This document shows, in pieces, positions 45,481-59,100 of a DNA stretch of 64,000 nt. Source of the stretch: Parasponia andersonii (Eukaryota > Streptophyta > Magnoliopsida > Rosales > Cannabaceae); the NCBI GenBank assembly GCA_002914805.1, contig JXTB01000375.1:324029-388028 (forward strand). Reading direction: 5' to 3'. The position numbers and the translations under genes are program-made. Under the pieces are notes generated by a model. That model saw only the letters and a list, made by a program, of their open reading frames with translations. It was not told where the DNA came from and made no database searches. Each line of letters opens with the position of its first letter. Position 1 is the stretch's first letter.

Positions 45481-47237
45481 CCCAGACTGACAATGTACGG
45501 CTCACTAAAAATGATTCTTAGTAGAATATTTTGGAATAAGAAACTAGGATAACAAAAGCGTTGACCACTGATTATCACTAATGCGTAAGCGAGCTATTTA
45601 AGTAACAAATTTAGCCGAAATTTAAGAGCTGGTGTAAATGAGTAGCTTGCATGGGCAGCACTAGGAGCGTTTATTAATTTGAAAACCGTAACATTAATGA
45701 TATTTTATCAACTGTAGGTTCCGTGGTACTTTCTTTCAGTTGGCTCGGTAGCACGTTTAATAGTACAATTTAGGTGCAAACTGCCAATGAGCATACCGTT
45801 GACTTGCTCAAAGATTGTTTAGCGGTTTGTGTTCAGAAATTATAACTTGAGCTTTTATGACGGGATTATATATAACTGAAAATTATCCAACTACAAGCTT
45901 TGATTTTCCTAGTAAGACAATAAAGTTTAAATCTGAAGGAAAAGATCATATTTATTCAAATGCATTTCATTGGGTAACATGGGGGCAATAACATGCTCGA
46001 GTTATATGTAAATGCAACTATCCTAATTTCTTGAATAAGAAATATGAAATATAATTCGAAGTAAAGGAAATTTTTAAGGTACGGACGTCGGCTTCAGAAT
46101 TTGTGCAATCATTAAAATTGAGAACATGAGTTGAGTGCCAAATATTATGGCATGTTTAGTGGGACTCCCACCCATTAGCCACATGGATGATGCCATCCCT
46201 GATGACATTCCGTCAAGGCAAGAATTTGAACATGGAGCGAGATTTATTTGAACTGGACCGACCCCTTGAAGACCATCCTAATAAAACTTAATCGGCTAGC
46301 ATTTCTGTCGTTTGTCTATAAAGAACGTCAAATTTCTCACGTAAATGCCAAAATATAAGCCCTCTACCTTGTAAGTCGAAACTAAAAAAACAAAAAAAAA
46401 AAGGATAGTTGGAATTGATGCCTAATTTAACCACTATTCTAAAACTCTTGTTATGATCTTCAAAACTTAAGTAAGTAATCTGACGTCACTACAGATTATA
46501 TACATTATGCGCAGACGGATGAGTGTGAGTGTGTATACTTGTTTTCATATGCTAAAAAAGTTATTTGTGGAAGTCTTCCTCTCTGATGAAGTTGAAAAAT
46601 AAAAACAATTTGCTGCAATTACAGGCCTCCATCGCCATGGGGTCGCTTACTTTTGCTTTCGCTTATATCTACCTCCTCAATGTATAGTGAGAAAAGCTGT
46701 TATGTTAATAATCCAGAGAGGTAAGAAGAGAAAAAGATGTACAAAGGGTAGCAATTAGTATTGTTGACTTGATAAGCAATCATGATTTAGATCCAAAACT
46801 AGGCAAGTCCCAGGTCTATGGGATATTTCTAGTTCAGCATCTAGAAACAAACTACTTAAACTTGTCCCTTCAATCTAGACCAGAGGAGAAAGTTGAGACT
46901 GGTAATCATGCTGCACATTGGTTCAGACTAAATTGTTAATCATTGAAAGGCTTACTCCAGCAAGAAAGCATCCAAGAAACTTCTAACGTTTGGAAAAGGT
47001 GGAATGTAATCCTTGGTTCTTGATGGCCTGGGAAAAACCTGCATGGCTTATATCGAGGTTAAATTTCATATTAGGGTGCTGGGTGCTGTTTAGATTGGAG
47101 AAAGCATCAATCAATTTGAGTTGAGCTTGACCAAAGCTAGTATAATCCTTAATTAAACATGCCAGCAGTATGGAGAAATCGGATGGCAATTGTGAGTGTA
47201 GCTAAAGAGTAATGGAGAGATGTGGAAGATATTACCT
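45481..47237. other. Intergenic
   Basis: No supported gene. The left part is the expansin upstream region; the right part from about 46900 is probably the 3' untranslated region of the coiled-coil gene. A 68-codon minus-strand frame at 46983-47189 lies within it but has no recognisable features. Confidence 0.5.
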
Positions 47238-47931
47238 TCAAGAATCAATATGAGCATTTTGGAGTAAAAAACGAGCATTATGGAGAAGAGCATGGGCGTC
47301 CTGATTTGAGGCATCAAGCAACCTCAATTGTTTGATTTCGTCCTGCCATTTCTCAATTTGTTCCTTGTGTATCCTGCAAACACATCATTATTTAGTTAGA
47401 GAAAAGATTGAATGTAAAGAAGTAGAAAGTGTGATAGATTTTTGTTTGGGTTACGTTATCATGCGCTCTTCGAATTCATTACTCAGCTCCTTAAAGTTGG
47501 TCTTTCCAGATTCGAGCAGCTCAGAGACCTAAATGAATTGAAAAAGCATCACAACCAGTACTAGTTTGATTGAGTTTAATAATTAAAAATATTAAATCAA
47601 TGGATTGAAGATTATAATGTAATTAATGTGTGTAGTAACCAGGTGAGTGAAATTGTCGATCTTTTCAAGGATGTGAGAGATATGAAGTTCCATCTCTTCC
47701 GATGCAACAAGGTGATTTGTCTCAATTTCAACTTCAGGCTTTTCCAAAATCTCACATGTAGCTCCATTATCTTCCAGCTGATAAATAAAATTATTGATTT
47801 TTGAATATATAAAAAAAATTTAAAATTAAAAAAAAAAAAAAAAAACCGGATCTAGTGAGAAGAAAACATACAGAAGGAGCTGGAGCTGGTTTCAAGCGCT
47901 TCCTGGTAAGTTGAACACCTTTGTCCTCCAT
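47238..47931 (-). CDS. Small coiled-coil protein of unknown function (135 residues)
   Basis: I do not recognise a named family. Four exons join in frame: 47931-47872, 47777-47640, 47528-47455 and 47373-47238, all with GT-AG introns. The N terminus (MEDKGVQLTRKRLKPAPAPS) is basic and Pro-rich, possibly a nuclear signal. From about residue 48 to the end the sequence is almost continuously helical with heptad-like spacing of Leu and Ile (for example 'ELHISHILEKIDNFTHLVSE' and 'IHKEQIEKWQDEIKQLRLLD'), which suggests a coiled-coil subunit of some complex. There is no signal peptide or membrane segment. A leader intron (47941-48172) is likely: CATCGAG/GTACCT as donor and TTTACAG/ATTATCC as acceptor. 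The consistent frame across three introns makes it a real gene. Confidence 0.8.
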
Positions 47932-48176
47932 TCGGATAATCTGTAAATCAGAGTAAGAGATGGAATTGGAATATGAATATGTGAAAATGTGTTGATTCGA
48001 GTAATCAATCGAACCAGAGCAAGAGCGATTGCACATTTGGAGTGGAAACCTAATCTAAAGGAATTCAGATTCTTGAACCAGAAAAATTAGAGTAAGAGAT
48101 GGATCCATATGAATATTTATACGAATACGAATATACCGATTACGAATACGAAATATCGGAAGAGAAAGGTACCTCG

Positions 48177-48206
48177 ATGGCTGTGGCTGTGGCTGTGGCT
48201 GTGGCT
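48177..48206. repeat. Hexanucleotide repeat (GGCTGT)n in the coiled-coil gene's leader exon
   Basis: Four to five GGCTGT units immediately upstream of the leader-intron donor, read as CAGCCA repeats in the likely transcript. Confidence 0.85.
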
Positions 48207-48299
48207 GGATCTGATGCACCACCTCCGATCTCTCCTTTCTCTCTCTACTTTCGATTTTGGCTGCGCGCGCGGGAATTCGCCTAATTCGCGCCTTAACGC

Positions 48300-50157
48300 C
48301 GTGCCCACACTAATTCCTTCCCCCAACCTTTTAACTTTTAACTTTTATTTATGATCTGCCTCCTCAATTCTTCTTTTTCACTGTTTAATCCTTTCACTCA
48401 ACAATTTCGAATTTCGGAATAAGTTGATAACCAATGCCCCCACTTTTAATAATCCGATTCGTTTATAAATAGATTTACTTATACGTACCCTATTTATTTA
48501 AATGAATCATATTGATTCAAGTTAATTCATCTGTTTAACCTAAATAAACTAATATATATATATATATATATACATATTTAACAGTAATTCATATATTAAG
48601 ACACAAATATTTATTAAAATTATATCGAAATTACTCATAATCTAAATATATATAGACAATAAAATCTTAAAAATATAAAAAAAGTCCAAATATACATAAT
48701 AAAAATATTCTAATTTCCAAATTTATATTATAAAAAAGAATCAAATTGCATTCTCTCAAAATTTTACGAAATTTTTATGGATTATAACAGGTTGACTCGA
48801 AATTGACTCGTTTAATAAACGAGCCATTATAAGTCAATTTTAACTTAATAGATCAACCTAAATTTGACTCGTTTAATAAACAAATTCGCAGATTCAACCC
48901 GATTTTGATTTGATTCTTTTAAAGCAAACCCAAATCTACTAATTCAGGGTGAGTTTTGAATTATTTTACATCATAAACGGCTAGTCCTACCCTCATTTTT
49001 CCTTTTTTTTTTTCAAATAAAAAAAAAACACTATGTACACTCAATGCATTGCACATTATGTTTTCCAAAGGTAGGGAAAAAAAAAAAAGAAAAAAATTCA
49101 AGCCTACGACGAAAATCAAACCAAACTAAACTAAGAAAATATTGGCTATACCATACCGTAAATACCCTGCGCAAATGTCTAAGGCACCACTATAAGGCTT
49201 GACATTACATGAACCTTTGGGATAAACCAAGTACCCTCATTATTCAATATTGAGAGCAACTGTAAGAAAACAATACAAAAAACCCCTAATATCCTTTTAA
49301 TATACCAGCAAAAGGGGTCACTGATAAATACATGTGAAAAAAATGCCCAGTATACCTCTACTAAAATTTGGCTCAGGAGCTGTGCTACTACAACCACGGG
49401 AGGGGCGATGCCGCGTCAACCCTATTACAAAGGTTGATCTGCGTCCTAACTCTGTGTTAGGACGTTCAGTGTACAATATAATTAAGATCAATACATGGAA
49501 CATCGTCAAGCACAGAATATGTCTGTTTTGCCAAAATTATTATTATCTTTTAAGGTATTTACGAAAAATGTGAATTTTCTCATTTTAAAATAAAACTTCT
49601 CTTCTGTACTCATGTGCGTTTTACGAGTGAATTAATGTTTAACATGGTATAAAAATGACATAAATGTAAAACGGAAATAAAATAAAAATATATGTTTTTT
49701 GATAATACAAAAATAATAATGATAGAATAATTAGCGTGTCGTACTTGATGGTTATAATAGTCCTTAGTTAATAACGATACTGATAATCTAAGTTAATGGA
49801 ACAATAAATTAGTTATTAAGATATTATAAAATCGTCAACTAATTATATCTCATATTTAATTAATTATTTCTCGTCCCATTTTTATATCAATACCTACAAT
49901 GTTTTTCCCCTTTTAGTGTTCTGACTTCTGCGTTTTGGTTCAATGTAGGATATAATAGGGTAACATACAATGAAACGGCCAAAAGATCAAAAGAAAAACA
50001 TGCACCAGAGCAAATACATGGCCACGAGACAAGGGCTGCTACTGCTTGCAATAGGAAAACAGAAAATAGTGATTATTAATGGGCTTGGGCTGTACATAAA
50101 ATGCTTTTTTAAGTGTTGATTATATATATAATGCATTTGGTAGAAGAAATAAAGAAA
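48300..50157. other. Intergenic, AT-rich
   Basis: No gene seen. Holds the upstream region of the coiled-coil gene, TA runs near 48554-48572 and the 3' region of paladin at the right end. Confidence 0.55.
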
Positions 50158-53100
50158 TCACTTGTCGATTCTTAGGTTATTACATAAATGTCCGAGTTCA
50201 GGCCTTGCATCCATCCACGAGGCGAATGTCATATTGTCTGCTGAAGTGCAGTAGAGGTATGACCTAAATGTTATCAGGAAAAAGTAGCGCCTGCACACAT
50301 CAATTCACACCCAACAAAAAACAACTATTAGGCTTTGCTTCAACAATGCCTTCTAGATAGTAGTATCACATATCAACTTTATTTATGCATTGCTATTCAT
50401 TGACAAGAACCACCAAGACTCGAACATATTAAGAAACCACATCAGTACCTTAAAGCCTTGATACCCATGTCCATCAGGTATGCTCCCTGCTCATCATCAG
50501 CGTCTGGAAACTTCTTCAGTTCCTTGCTATAGTAGAAGATATCATCTCGTAAGTTTCCTGCGCCTGCACACCTGTTTACATACAAGTACAGAGCAAAACA
50601 AACAAGCTAAGCATCACCATGGTTTGGAAATAAAGCGCCAATAACTGGCAGCTTCAGTTAAATAAAATAAAAAAAGATAAGCTCGTTTACTTTCTTACCT
50701 TTCAATCACAAGGTCAGCATCTGCTTTGCTTTCCGGACCATACATGAGAACTCTTGTAAGGCTTAATATATCACGATAGTCACCCATCCTGAGCGTTTCT
50801 TCATTAGAAGCCTGAGAAGGAAACTCCTCTTCAGTAGTGTATAACCGGTTTGTACCAACCAAGGAAATCTTTGAAGAAAAGTTTGCCTGTGCACCCATTC
50901 TAATACAAACAATCGCCATTGCATATGCCACTCCTCCAAATCCTGTGTGTGATACAAAAAGGTAACATCCTGCAGAGCTATAGACAAAAGTTGTTTTAGG
51001 TGTAAAAGAAACTATAGGAACTGGGGAAATATTTTCCAAGATGAATATCCAAGATAGTGTTCTAAGAATGAAGAATCCTTCCTTCCAAAAAAATCAGTGG
51101 CTAAAATCATTTACTGGTCGAACCCACATTCTCCATTCCCCACCCTCTCACACAAAGAGAAGAAAGGAAAAGGGAAAGGAAAGAGAGTTAAAAAAGAGGG
51201 GGGGGGGGAGGGAAGCTAAAGGTTTACATCTAGCCATTTAAGCTGCTGTAAGCTCCTATGAACGATCACAGCCCGAGAGAGAAATCTGTCTACTTTTTCC
51301 TCCTGTCCACCTCTTTTCTATGCATTTAAGAATTGAGAAAAAGAAAAAAGCCCCACTTACTATTTTGGGCTTACTATTTAGCAAGTTATAAAGAATCACA
51401 CAGCTGAAAGTTAATTTTGGATCGAATTCAGATACATACTCATCTATACAATATTGGATTGCGTCAACATCAGAAGATAATGCCTCCCTCTCTCTTGTTA
51501 ATGGGATTCTCCTATATGTAATATTATAACCATCTTCTTTCAAAGAAGCATATACTTCAGCAGGAGTCTGTACATCTTCTGCAAAGATGTTTTCCCAGTA
51601 TCCTATGACACTGGATTGCTTTAACACTGGGTTATATTCTTCACGATGTAAAAGTATACGGCCACCAGACTGTCTAACTTCAGTCAATATATCTTCTTTT
51701 AGTCGTGCTTCCATGTGTTCCACCTGCATGAGGTTGTAAAAGGTTGGAACTGTATTTGCATAATGACTTCTTACTAAAATACGAGACATGTTTTGATGAC
51801 ATACCACTGAACCAGTTATTCCCACATGCTTGAGTGTATCAACAGGCTTATTTAGCTCCCTGAGGACAAAGGGTGTTCCATTAATGTAAACAACTGCCTC
51901 TTCCCTCAAATCAGTTAATATCACTTTATGAGCAACAGATCCTTCTGCTTTGGGCTTAGCACCAAGAAAAGCTAGCATTTCTTTGGCACCAGCAATTGTT
52001 GGAGTAGCCATGCTGTACACAGGGTATCCATCCACCTGTAGAAAATGGAAGTTGAAAACAGCACACAAATCTCGTTACATATGAAAGCTAATCCTGCAAT
52101 AATGACATGATAAGATGCTTGTATAAAACTTCATATATAAAGGTTCTATAGTTCAATGCTCCTCCAATATGATTCTCCTCTGATGTGACTACTCTTTTAT
52201 AGACAATAATAGCCAATCAGGCCACTCAGACTGCTAGCAAATCATTTGTTCTGAGGTAAATTCCTAACGATGATTAGAGTGAAAGTAATCAAGCTATGAT
52301 CACTATTAGATTAAGTTGAATATAATAAAAGCTAAAACAGGGGGAAAAACATTGGATGCTGAAAGCAGATATAAAACTAATCTACCACATTTTATTTAAC
52401 TGAAAACAATACACTTAAACAGACAAAAGTCTAACAATAAAATCCTAAATAAACTCCTAGGATCACGGCAGATGGATATCACATACAATCTGACTCTATT
52501 AAAATTCAAAAAAAAAAACAAACAAATTAAATCCAAATCCTAACAGCTGGAATAACTAAATCAAATCAGATCTGATTTTATCTGATCTGTCAACAGATGT
52601 TTTAGGGGTGAGAGACCTGTCAGGCACTAGGGTATTATACCCTAAACAAGCGTTTAGGGGTTCTAGAAGAAAGGTTGCATGCATGAAATCAAAGAGTTAC
52701 TGTTTACATGCAGAGATGATAACCCCCAAACCGGGTTGTTCACTACCTCATCCCATGGTTTCTTGATGAAACTGCTGAGGTGACAGCAGCTAGGAGTACT
52801 CTCTAAACTGTGTGACCCTAGAGATCATTTGGGCAAATCCATGGTATTAGAACAGCTGAGATTGGCTTAAACTAGGGGTAAAGCCACTTCAACAAACACA
52901 AGAAATCACTTTTCTGCCACTCGGCAGAAAAGTTCTTCTATCCCTTTTCCAAGAATTCCTTTTATCCCCCACTACTACCTTAATCACCAAGGCTTGGCAG
53001 CCTATAAATAGAAGGCCAACACTCTTCAGCACAGAAGAACTCTCTCTCTCTCTCTCTCTCTCTCATTTCCACTGCTAACTTGTACTCACTTTCCCTTCAA

Positions 53101-56100
53101 CCTATAAGCCTAAATCATCTCAAAAGCTACCATACATCACTTAAGATCATGTTTCTAGCCTAGAATCGTGACTCTTTAACACCATTTACACACTAGAGAC
53201 AAATCTCTTCCAACGTTACATGCATGATTAGCCACTGATTCTACATGAATATTGGTGACTGTCAACATCTCTCTACATTATATAGCCTAGAAATCACCCA
53301 ATCATCCATGCATTGCCTTAGATCAGCTACTTGAACTACACATCATATTTTATAAGGTCCTGCACAAGTTTAAACCTTATTTTCATGCATGATCAGATCA
53401 TGATCTTCATGTAAGTAGTTGCATTTTCTCATATTTCTCTCTAAATCAGCATCATGACGTGGGTGGTGCATGCCCTTAGATCAATCACTAAGGTTTTGTA
53501 CTACACGTTCTATAAGTTTAAGCTTATTTTTATGCATGATCAGGTTCTAGTCATCAGAGCCACATTTCCTCACAGCTTTAAGTAAATCGTCCTCAAATCC
53601 ATACCTTCACACATACACACATGCATACATTCATTTCAAGTTAGGATTCTCATCTTAAAAGAACTATATAAGGGTTGAGACATTTAAAGACCCCAACCCT
53701 CATGCTCTTGGTAATCTTGTACCCAAAGACAGCCTTGTAATACGAAGCTGATTTTTCCATACTCTCACATTTTATTTCTGGTACCTTTATTTTCAGTTAT
53801 TTATATTACAGTCCTCTAATTTCAGCAATTTACATTTTAGTATCTTTGATTCCAGTCAGCTGGTCCTCTTTATTACAGTTATTTACTTTCAGTTTATTTA
53901 ATTACTTGTCCTTGAATATATATATATATATATATATATATGTCTCTCTAACTATCTTAACTATATTATATATTCATATATAATCTACTTTATAGAGTCT
54001 TATGATCAATTATGTTGTTTTATTTTTTTTTTGAGTAACATACAAATAACCTTTAAAAATCAGGGGTCAAGAATTACCACGAACATCATTCTTTAATGAG
54101 GATCTTAATTCTGATTGTCATATCGTTCATGAAAGTTTTAAACTGTTGCTTGGAATATCAGGCTACTACTTATGTTCTGATTTCTTTGTCGCTATGCATA
54201 AATATATACACCATGGATATAGGATTTACGAAACATTCAGTTATGGATAAGCAATCACAACTCCAACTAAAATCTCAGTTTAGGGAGACTACAGTCATTT
54301 TGTGACGTTTCCTTTTTCTGCGAAGGTAGCATAGAGAGAGCAATATGTATTACCATCATGCATTTCTTTGAGTTCAGAAACCTGTTCCACAAACTTCAAA
54401 ATGTTCATAGTTGTGCAGAGATACCGGAAGAAAAAAAAAACACTGCTAAGGAAACGATTTTTTGATTTATACGACTTATTTTTTGATACAAAGCAGGGAT
54501 GAATATTTAAAGAGATAATCAGCCACTGAATAAAGGAATAAAATAAATACAGAATCAGGAAAATTAAAAACAAAATCTGATCCTAAAAAAAATCTGATCC
54601 TTTCCTAAAAAATAGGTCAGCATAAGCAGTCCTACAAAAACTCCTAAAATCTTGGGTTACAGCTAACCTGAAAAATCTGATTTTAATCAGATTTTCAATA
54701 CTCCCCCCTCAAGCTGGATTGTAAACATCAAACAATCCTAGCTTGCTCAGTAGTTTTTCAAAGTGAGATCTCGATAATCCCTTAGTTAAGACATCAGCTG
54801 TTTGTTTAGAGGAGAAAACATAGGGAATACAAACTGTTCCATTCTCAATCTTCTCTTTAATAAAATGTCAATCAACTTCCACATGTTTGGTTTAGTACTG
54901 ATCAACAAGATTATGTGCAATACTTATTGCTGCTTTGTTTTCACAATATAACTTCATTGGCTTCTTGGATGAAATCTGAAGTTCTTCTAATAGAAGCTTC
55001 AGCCAAATTAGTTCAGTGACCCCATTAGCTAAAGATCTGAATTCTGCTTCTGCACTGCTTTTAGCAACAATATTCTGTTTCTTACTTCGCCAAGACACAA
55101 GATTGCCCCATACAAAAGAGCAATACTCTGAAGTGGATCTTCTGTCAACAACTGAACCTGCCCAATCAATATCAGTAAAGGCCTTAATTTCTCGAGATTC
55201 TCCCATTTTAAAGAAGAGTCCTCTCCTTGGACTTCCTTTCAAGTACTTGATAATTCTCATAATAGCATCAAGATGTTCTTTATAGGGAACATGCATAAAC
55301 TGACTTACAAGACTGATGGCAAATGATATATCAGGTCATGCGTGAGCTAAATTAATAAGCTTCCTAACAAGTCATTGGTATCTTTCTTTATCAACTGGAG
55401 TGGAAGTAGTCAGATCACTCAATTTAACATTAGGATTGGCTGGGGTGTCAACCGGTTTGCAGCCAAGTAATCCAGTCTCTATCAAGAGATCTAAGACATA
55501 TTTTCTCCAGGACACAGATATACCAATTTGGTTTCTTGCAATCTCCATTCCCAGAAAATACATCAATGGTCCCAAATCTTTAATTTCAAATTCGGCTGCT
55601 AGTTTCTTCTTCAACAATCCCATCTCAAACACATCGTCACCTATTAGAATGATATCATCAGCATATACAATTAGTATAGTTGTTTTACCATCCTTATGTT
55701 TATAGAAAAGAGTATGGCCTGTGTGGGCTTGTTTATACCTTTGTTGTTGAACAGTTTTAGTAAATCTTTCAAACCATACCTTTGGTGACTGCTTGAGTCC
55801 ATAGAGAGATTTCTTTAGTTTACACACTTGATTCAAACTTCCAGTATCTTTAAACCCAGGAGGAAGATTTATGTAGACTTCTTCGGAAAGATCCTCATTC
55901 AAAAAAGCATTCTTAATGTCAAGCTATTGGAGTGGCCAATCCAAATTAGCAGCTAGAGAGAGAAGAACTCTGATTGTGTTAAGCTTGGCCACTAGAGCAA
56001 ATGTTTCCTGATAGTCTATCCCATAGGTCTGAGTAAACCCTTCTGCAACTAGTCGTGCCTTATATCTTTCAATAGACTCGTCAGATTTATATCTTACTGT

Positions 56101-59100
56101 AAATACCCATTTACACCCCACTGGAATAGCATCTCTAGGTTTGGAAACAACTTCCCAAGTCCCATTTCTCATTAAGGCCTTCATTTCTTCCTCCACTACA
56201 GTTTTCCATTCCTCTTTTTAGAGAGCTTCTTCAATAGTCCTTGGAAACTCAACCTCTTTGAGATTGGATACCAAAGCTTTCATAGAGGTGGATAAGTGAT
56301 CATATCTTACAACTTGGGCTATGGGATGTTGGGTACAGGAGCGAACACCTTTCTCAAGGAAATAGGCAAATCATCAGTATTAACCAAGGGTAATGAATTA
56401 CTTGAGTTCGAGTCAAATTCATGACAAGATTCAAGAGGTAGAGGGATGTCCACGCTTTGTTGATTTTTCTGACAAGAGTAGACACATAGCTCAGGTGTTT
56501 GTTGTTAGGGTTGTTGCTCGGCATTGTCAGTTGGATTTGGAACTGAAATTGGTGAAGGGGATGGATCTGAGGGTGATGGAAGCGAGGATGACAATGATGG
56601 ACCTAAACGTGATGACGGGGATGGATCCGAGGGTGATGGAAGTAAGGATGACAATGATGGACCTAAAGGTGATGACGACGGAAGTGAGGATGGTGGTGAC
56701 GATGATGGAACTAAGGGTGCCGATGAAGAACCTAAAATGTTAAGAATTTCATAAGAGGAATGCCAAAAATCACCTTCACTGTCTTTCACCCCTTGGAGGG
56801 AATTTTTTGAAAAAAATGGGGTATTTTCAAAAAAAGTAACGTCCATAGAGGCAAAAAAAAAAGTTCGTTTCTAAACAATAGCATTTATATCCTTTTTGGT
56901 TTGCCCCATATCCCAAAAAAATATATTTAAAGGCTTTGGGATCAAGTTTATTGCGGTTGATGTCATGATTGTGAACAAATGCAGTACATCCAAAGACGTT
57001 TAGAGGTAGATTAGAGCCAATTCTATTTTCTGGGAAACACTTGGAGAAGACACTAAGTGGGGCTTGAAAATGAAGAAAATTAGAGGGCATTCTATTAATG
57101 AGATAACAAGCTGTAAGAACAGCATTTCCCCAGAAAGTTTTGGGTGTGTTAGTAGTTAACATGATAGACCTGGTAACTTCTAAGAGGTGTCAGTTTTTTC
57201 TTTCAGCAATGCCATTTTGTTGAGGTGTGCTAATGCAAGTACTTTGATAAACAATGCTATTTTGACTTAAATAACTCCCTTAAATTTGGTTAAAATATTC
57301 TTTACCATGTTGTAAAATTTGAATATTGGTATAGAATTGAGTTTTAACCATGTTATCAAAGTTTTTGAAAGTCTGTTTGGCATCAGATTTATCCTTTAAC
57401 AAGTACAACCAACACACATGAATATGATTATCAATGAAAGTTATAAACCAACGTTTGGAATAAATATTTTGGGACCGTGATGGACCCCAAATGTCACTAT
57501 GCACAAGAGAAAAAGGTTTAGAAGTCTTATAAGGTCTAGATTTAAACCCAGTTTTTTGATGTTTTGCAAGTTGACAGACTTCACGCTAAAACACATCTTT
57601 ATTATTAAACAAAGAAGGAAATAAATTTTTCAAGTACGAAAAACTAGGGTGTCCTAACCTAAAATGCCACAACATTATTTGATCTCTTCTCATAAGAGGA
57701 GGTGAATCCCAATGAGCGGCATGAGCTTGTTTAGTCTCGTTAGTATGCTCGTCAAAGTAGTATAGTCCCTCATCCTCTCTAGCATTGCCAATCTTCTTCC
57801 CAAAACTCCGGTCCTGAAATTCACAATTACCTTGTGAGAATATCACCTTATAATCATGATCTTTAGATATCTTACTTACAAATAGTAGGTTGCAAGATAA
57901 ATTTGGAACATAGAAAACCGATTTAAGGACATGGTTAGAATTAATCTTGATAGTTCCAATCCTTGCTATTGTAGATAAAGATCCATCTGCAATTCTAACT
58001 TTTAGTTGACCAGAACTAGGGGTATATGAAGATAATAAGTGGACACAACCTGTCATATGATTTGATGCTCCGGAGTCAATAATCCAAGACTCTTTTTCCC
58101 TCTTTGTGCAACTAAGGGCTGTCAGAAAATTACCTTTTGCGCAATTAAAGAGCTGCAGGTTGCTTTTTCAGGAGTGATCAGCTTGTAGAGACGCTCAAGT
58201 TGTTCTTTGTTGAGGTTAATACCACTAGAAAATTACTGTTTCTGGAGTCTGGAGACTAGGTTGTAGCTTGATATCCACAAGTATCCTTGTTCAAATTTCT
58301 GGGGTGTTTAGGATTATCACGGCTGGCTGGTCGTCCATGTAATTTCCAACAATTCTCCTTTGTATGGTTGGCTCTTTGGTAATAATCACACCAAAGATTG
58401 CCTCTTCCTAGGTTCGCTGGAATTTTCTAGCTGAGAGTCTCGGCTTCTAGCACCGAGAGCTAAGATCTCTGTTGAGTTTGTATTCTTCGCATCTCCAAGC
58501 ATATTTTTACGCCTGTGCTCCTCTGCGTGCTTCAGCAAATACCTCTTCTATTTGTGGCAAGGGACAAATTCCACGTATACGACCTCAGACTTCATCAAGG
58601 TCTTTGTTAAGACCAACAAGAAAATCATAAGTACGCTATTTTTCCACCAGTTTTGTGTATTTTTCAACACATTGTCCACACCAATTGCTTGGTTCAAAAA
58701 TATCCAACTCTTGCCAAATCTTTGTAAGAGTTGTACAATAATCATGGACATCCATATTACCTTGCTTGAGATCTCGAGCCTAATCTCTAAGTTCACATAA
58801 TTGTGTTGAGTTCTCTAAGTCAGAATAAGCCAACCAGACTTTGTCCCAAATTGCTTTGGCTGTATTGTGCACCAAGTAAAGTGATCTGATGTGCTCCTCC
58901 ATTGAATTAATCAACCACACCATTACCAAGGCATTGTTTGTATCCCAAGCCGAATAAGAAGAATCCGTTGGATTGGGTTTCTTCATCGAGCCATCTAGAT
59001 ACCTGATTTTTCCTCTCCCACGAACAACGATCTGAACAGAGCGAGATCATTGGAAGAAATTCTTTCCATTGAGTTTGTAAGAAGTGATTTGAAGAGAGGA

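Noticed and set aside
46983-47189. 68-codon minus-strand ORF downstream of the coiled-coil gene
   Set aside because: No recognisable domain and no plausible splice link: the nearest donor-acceptor pair would give an intron of about 45 bp. It lies in the probable 3' untranslated region.
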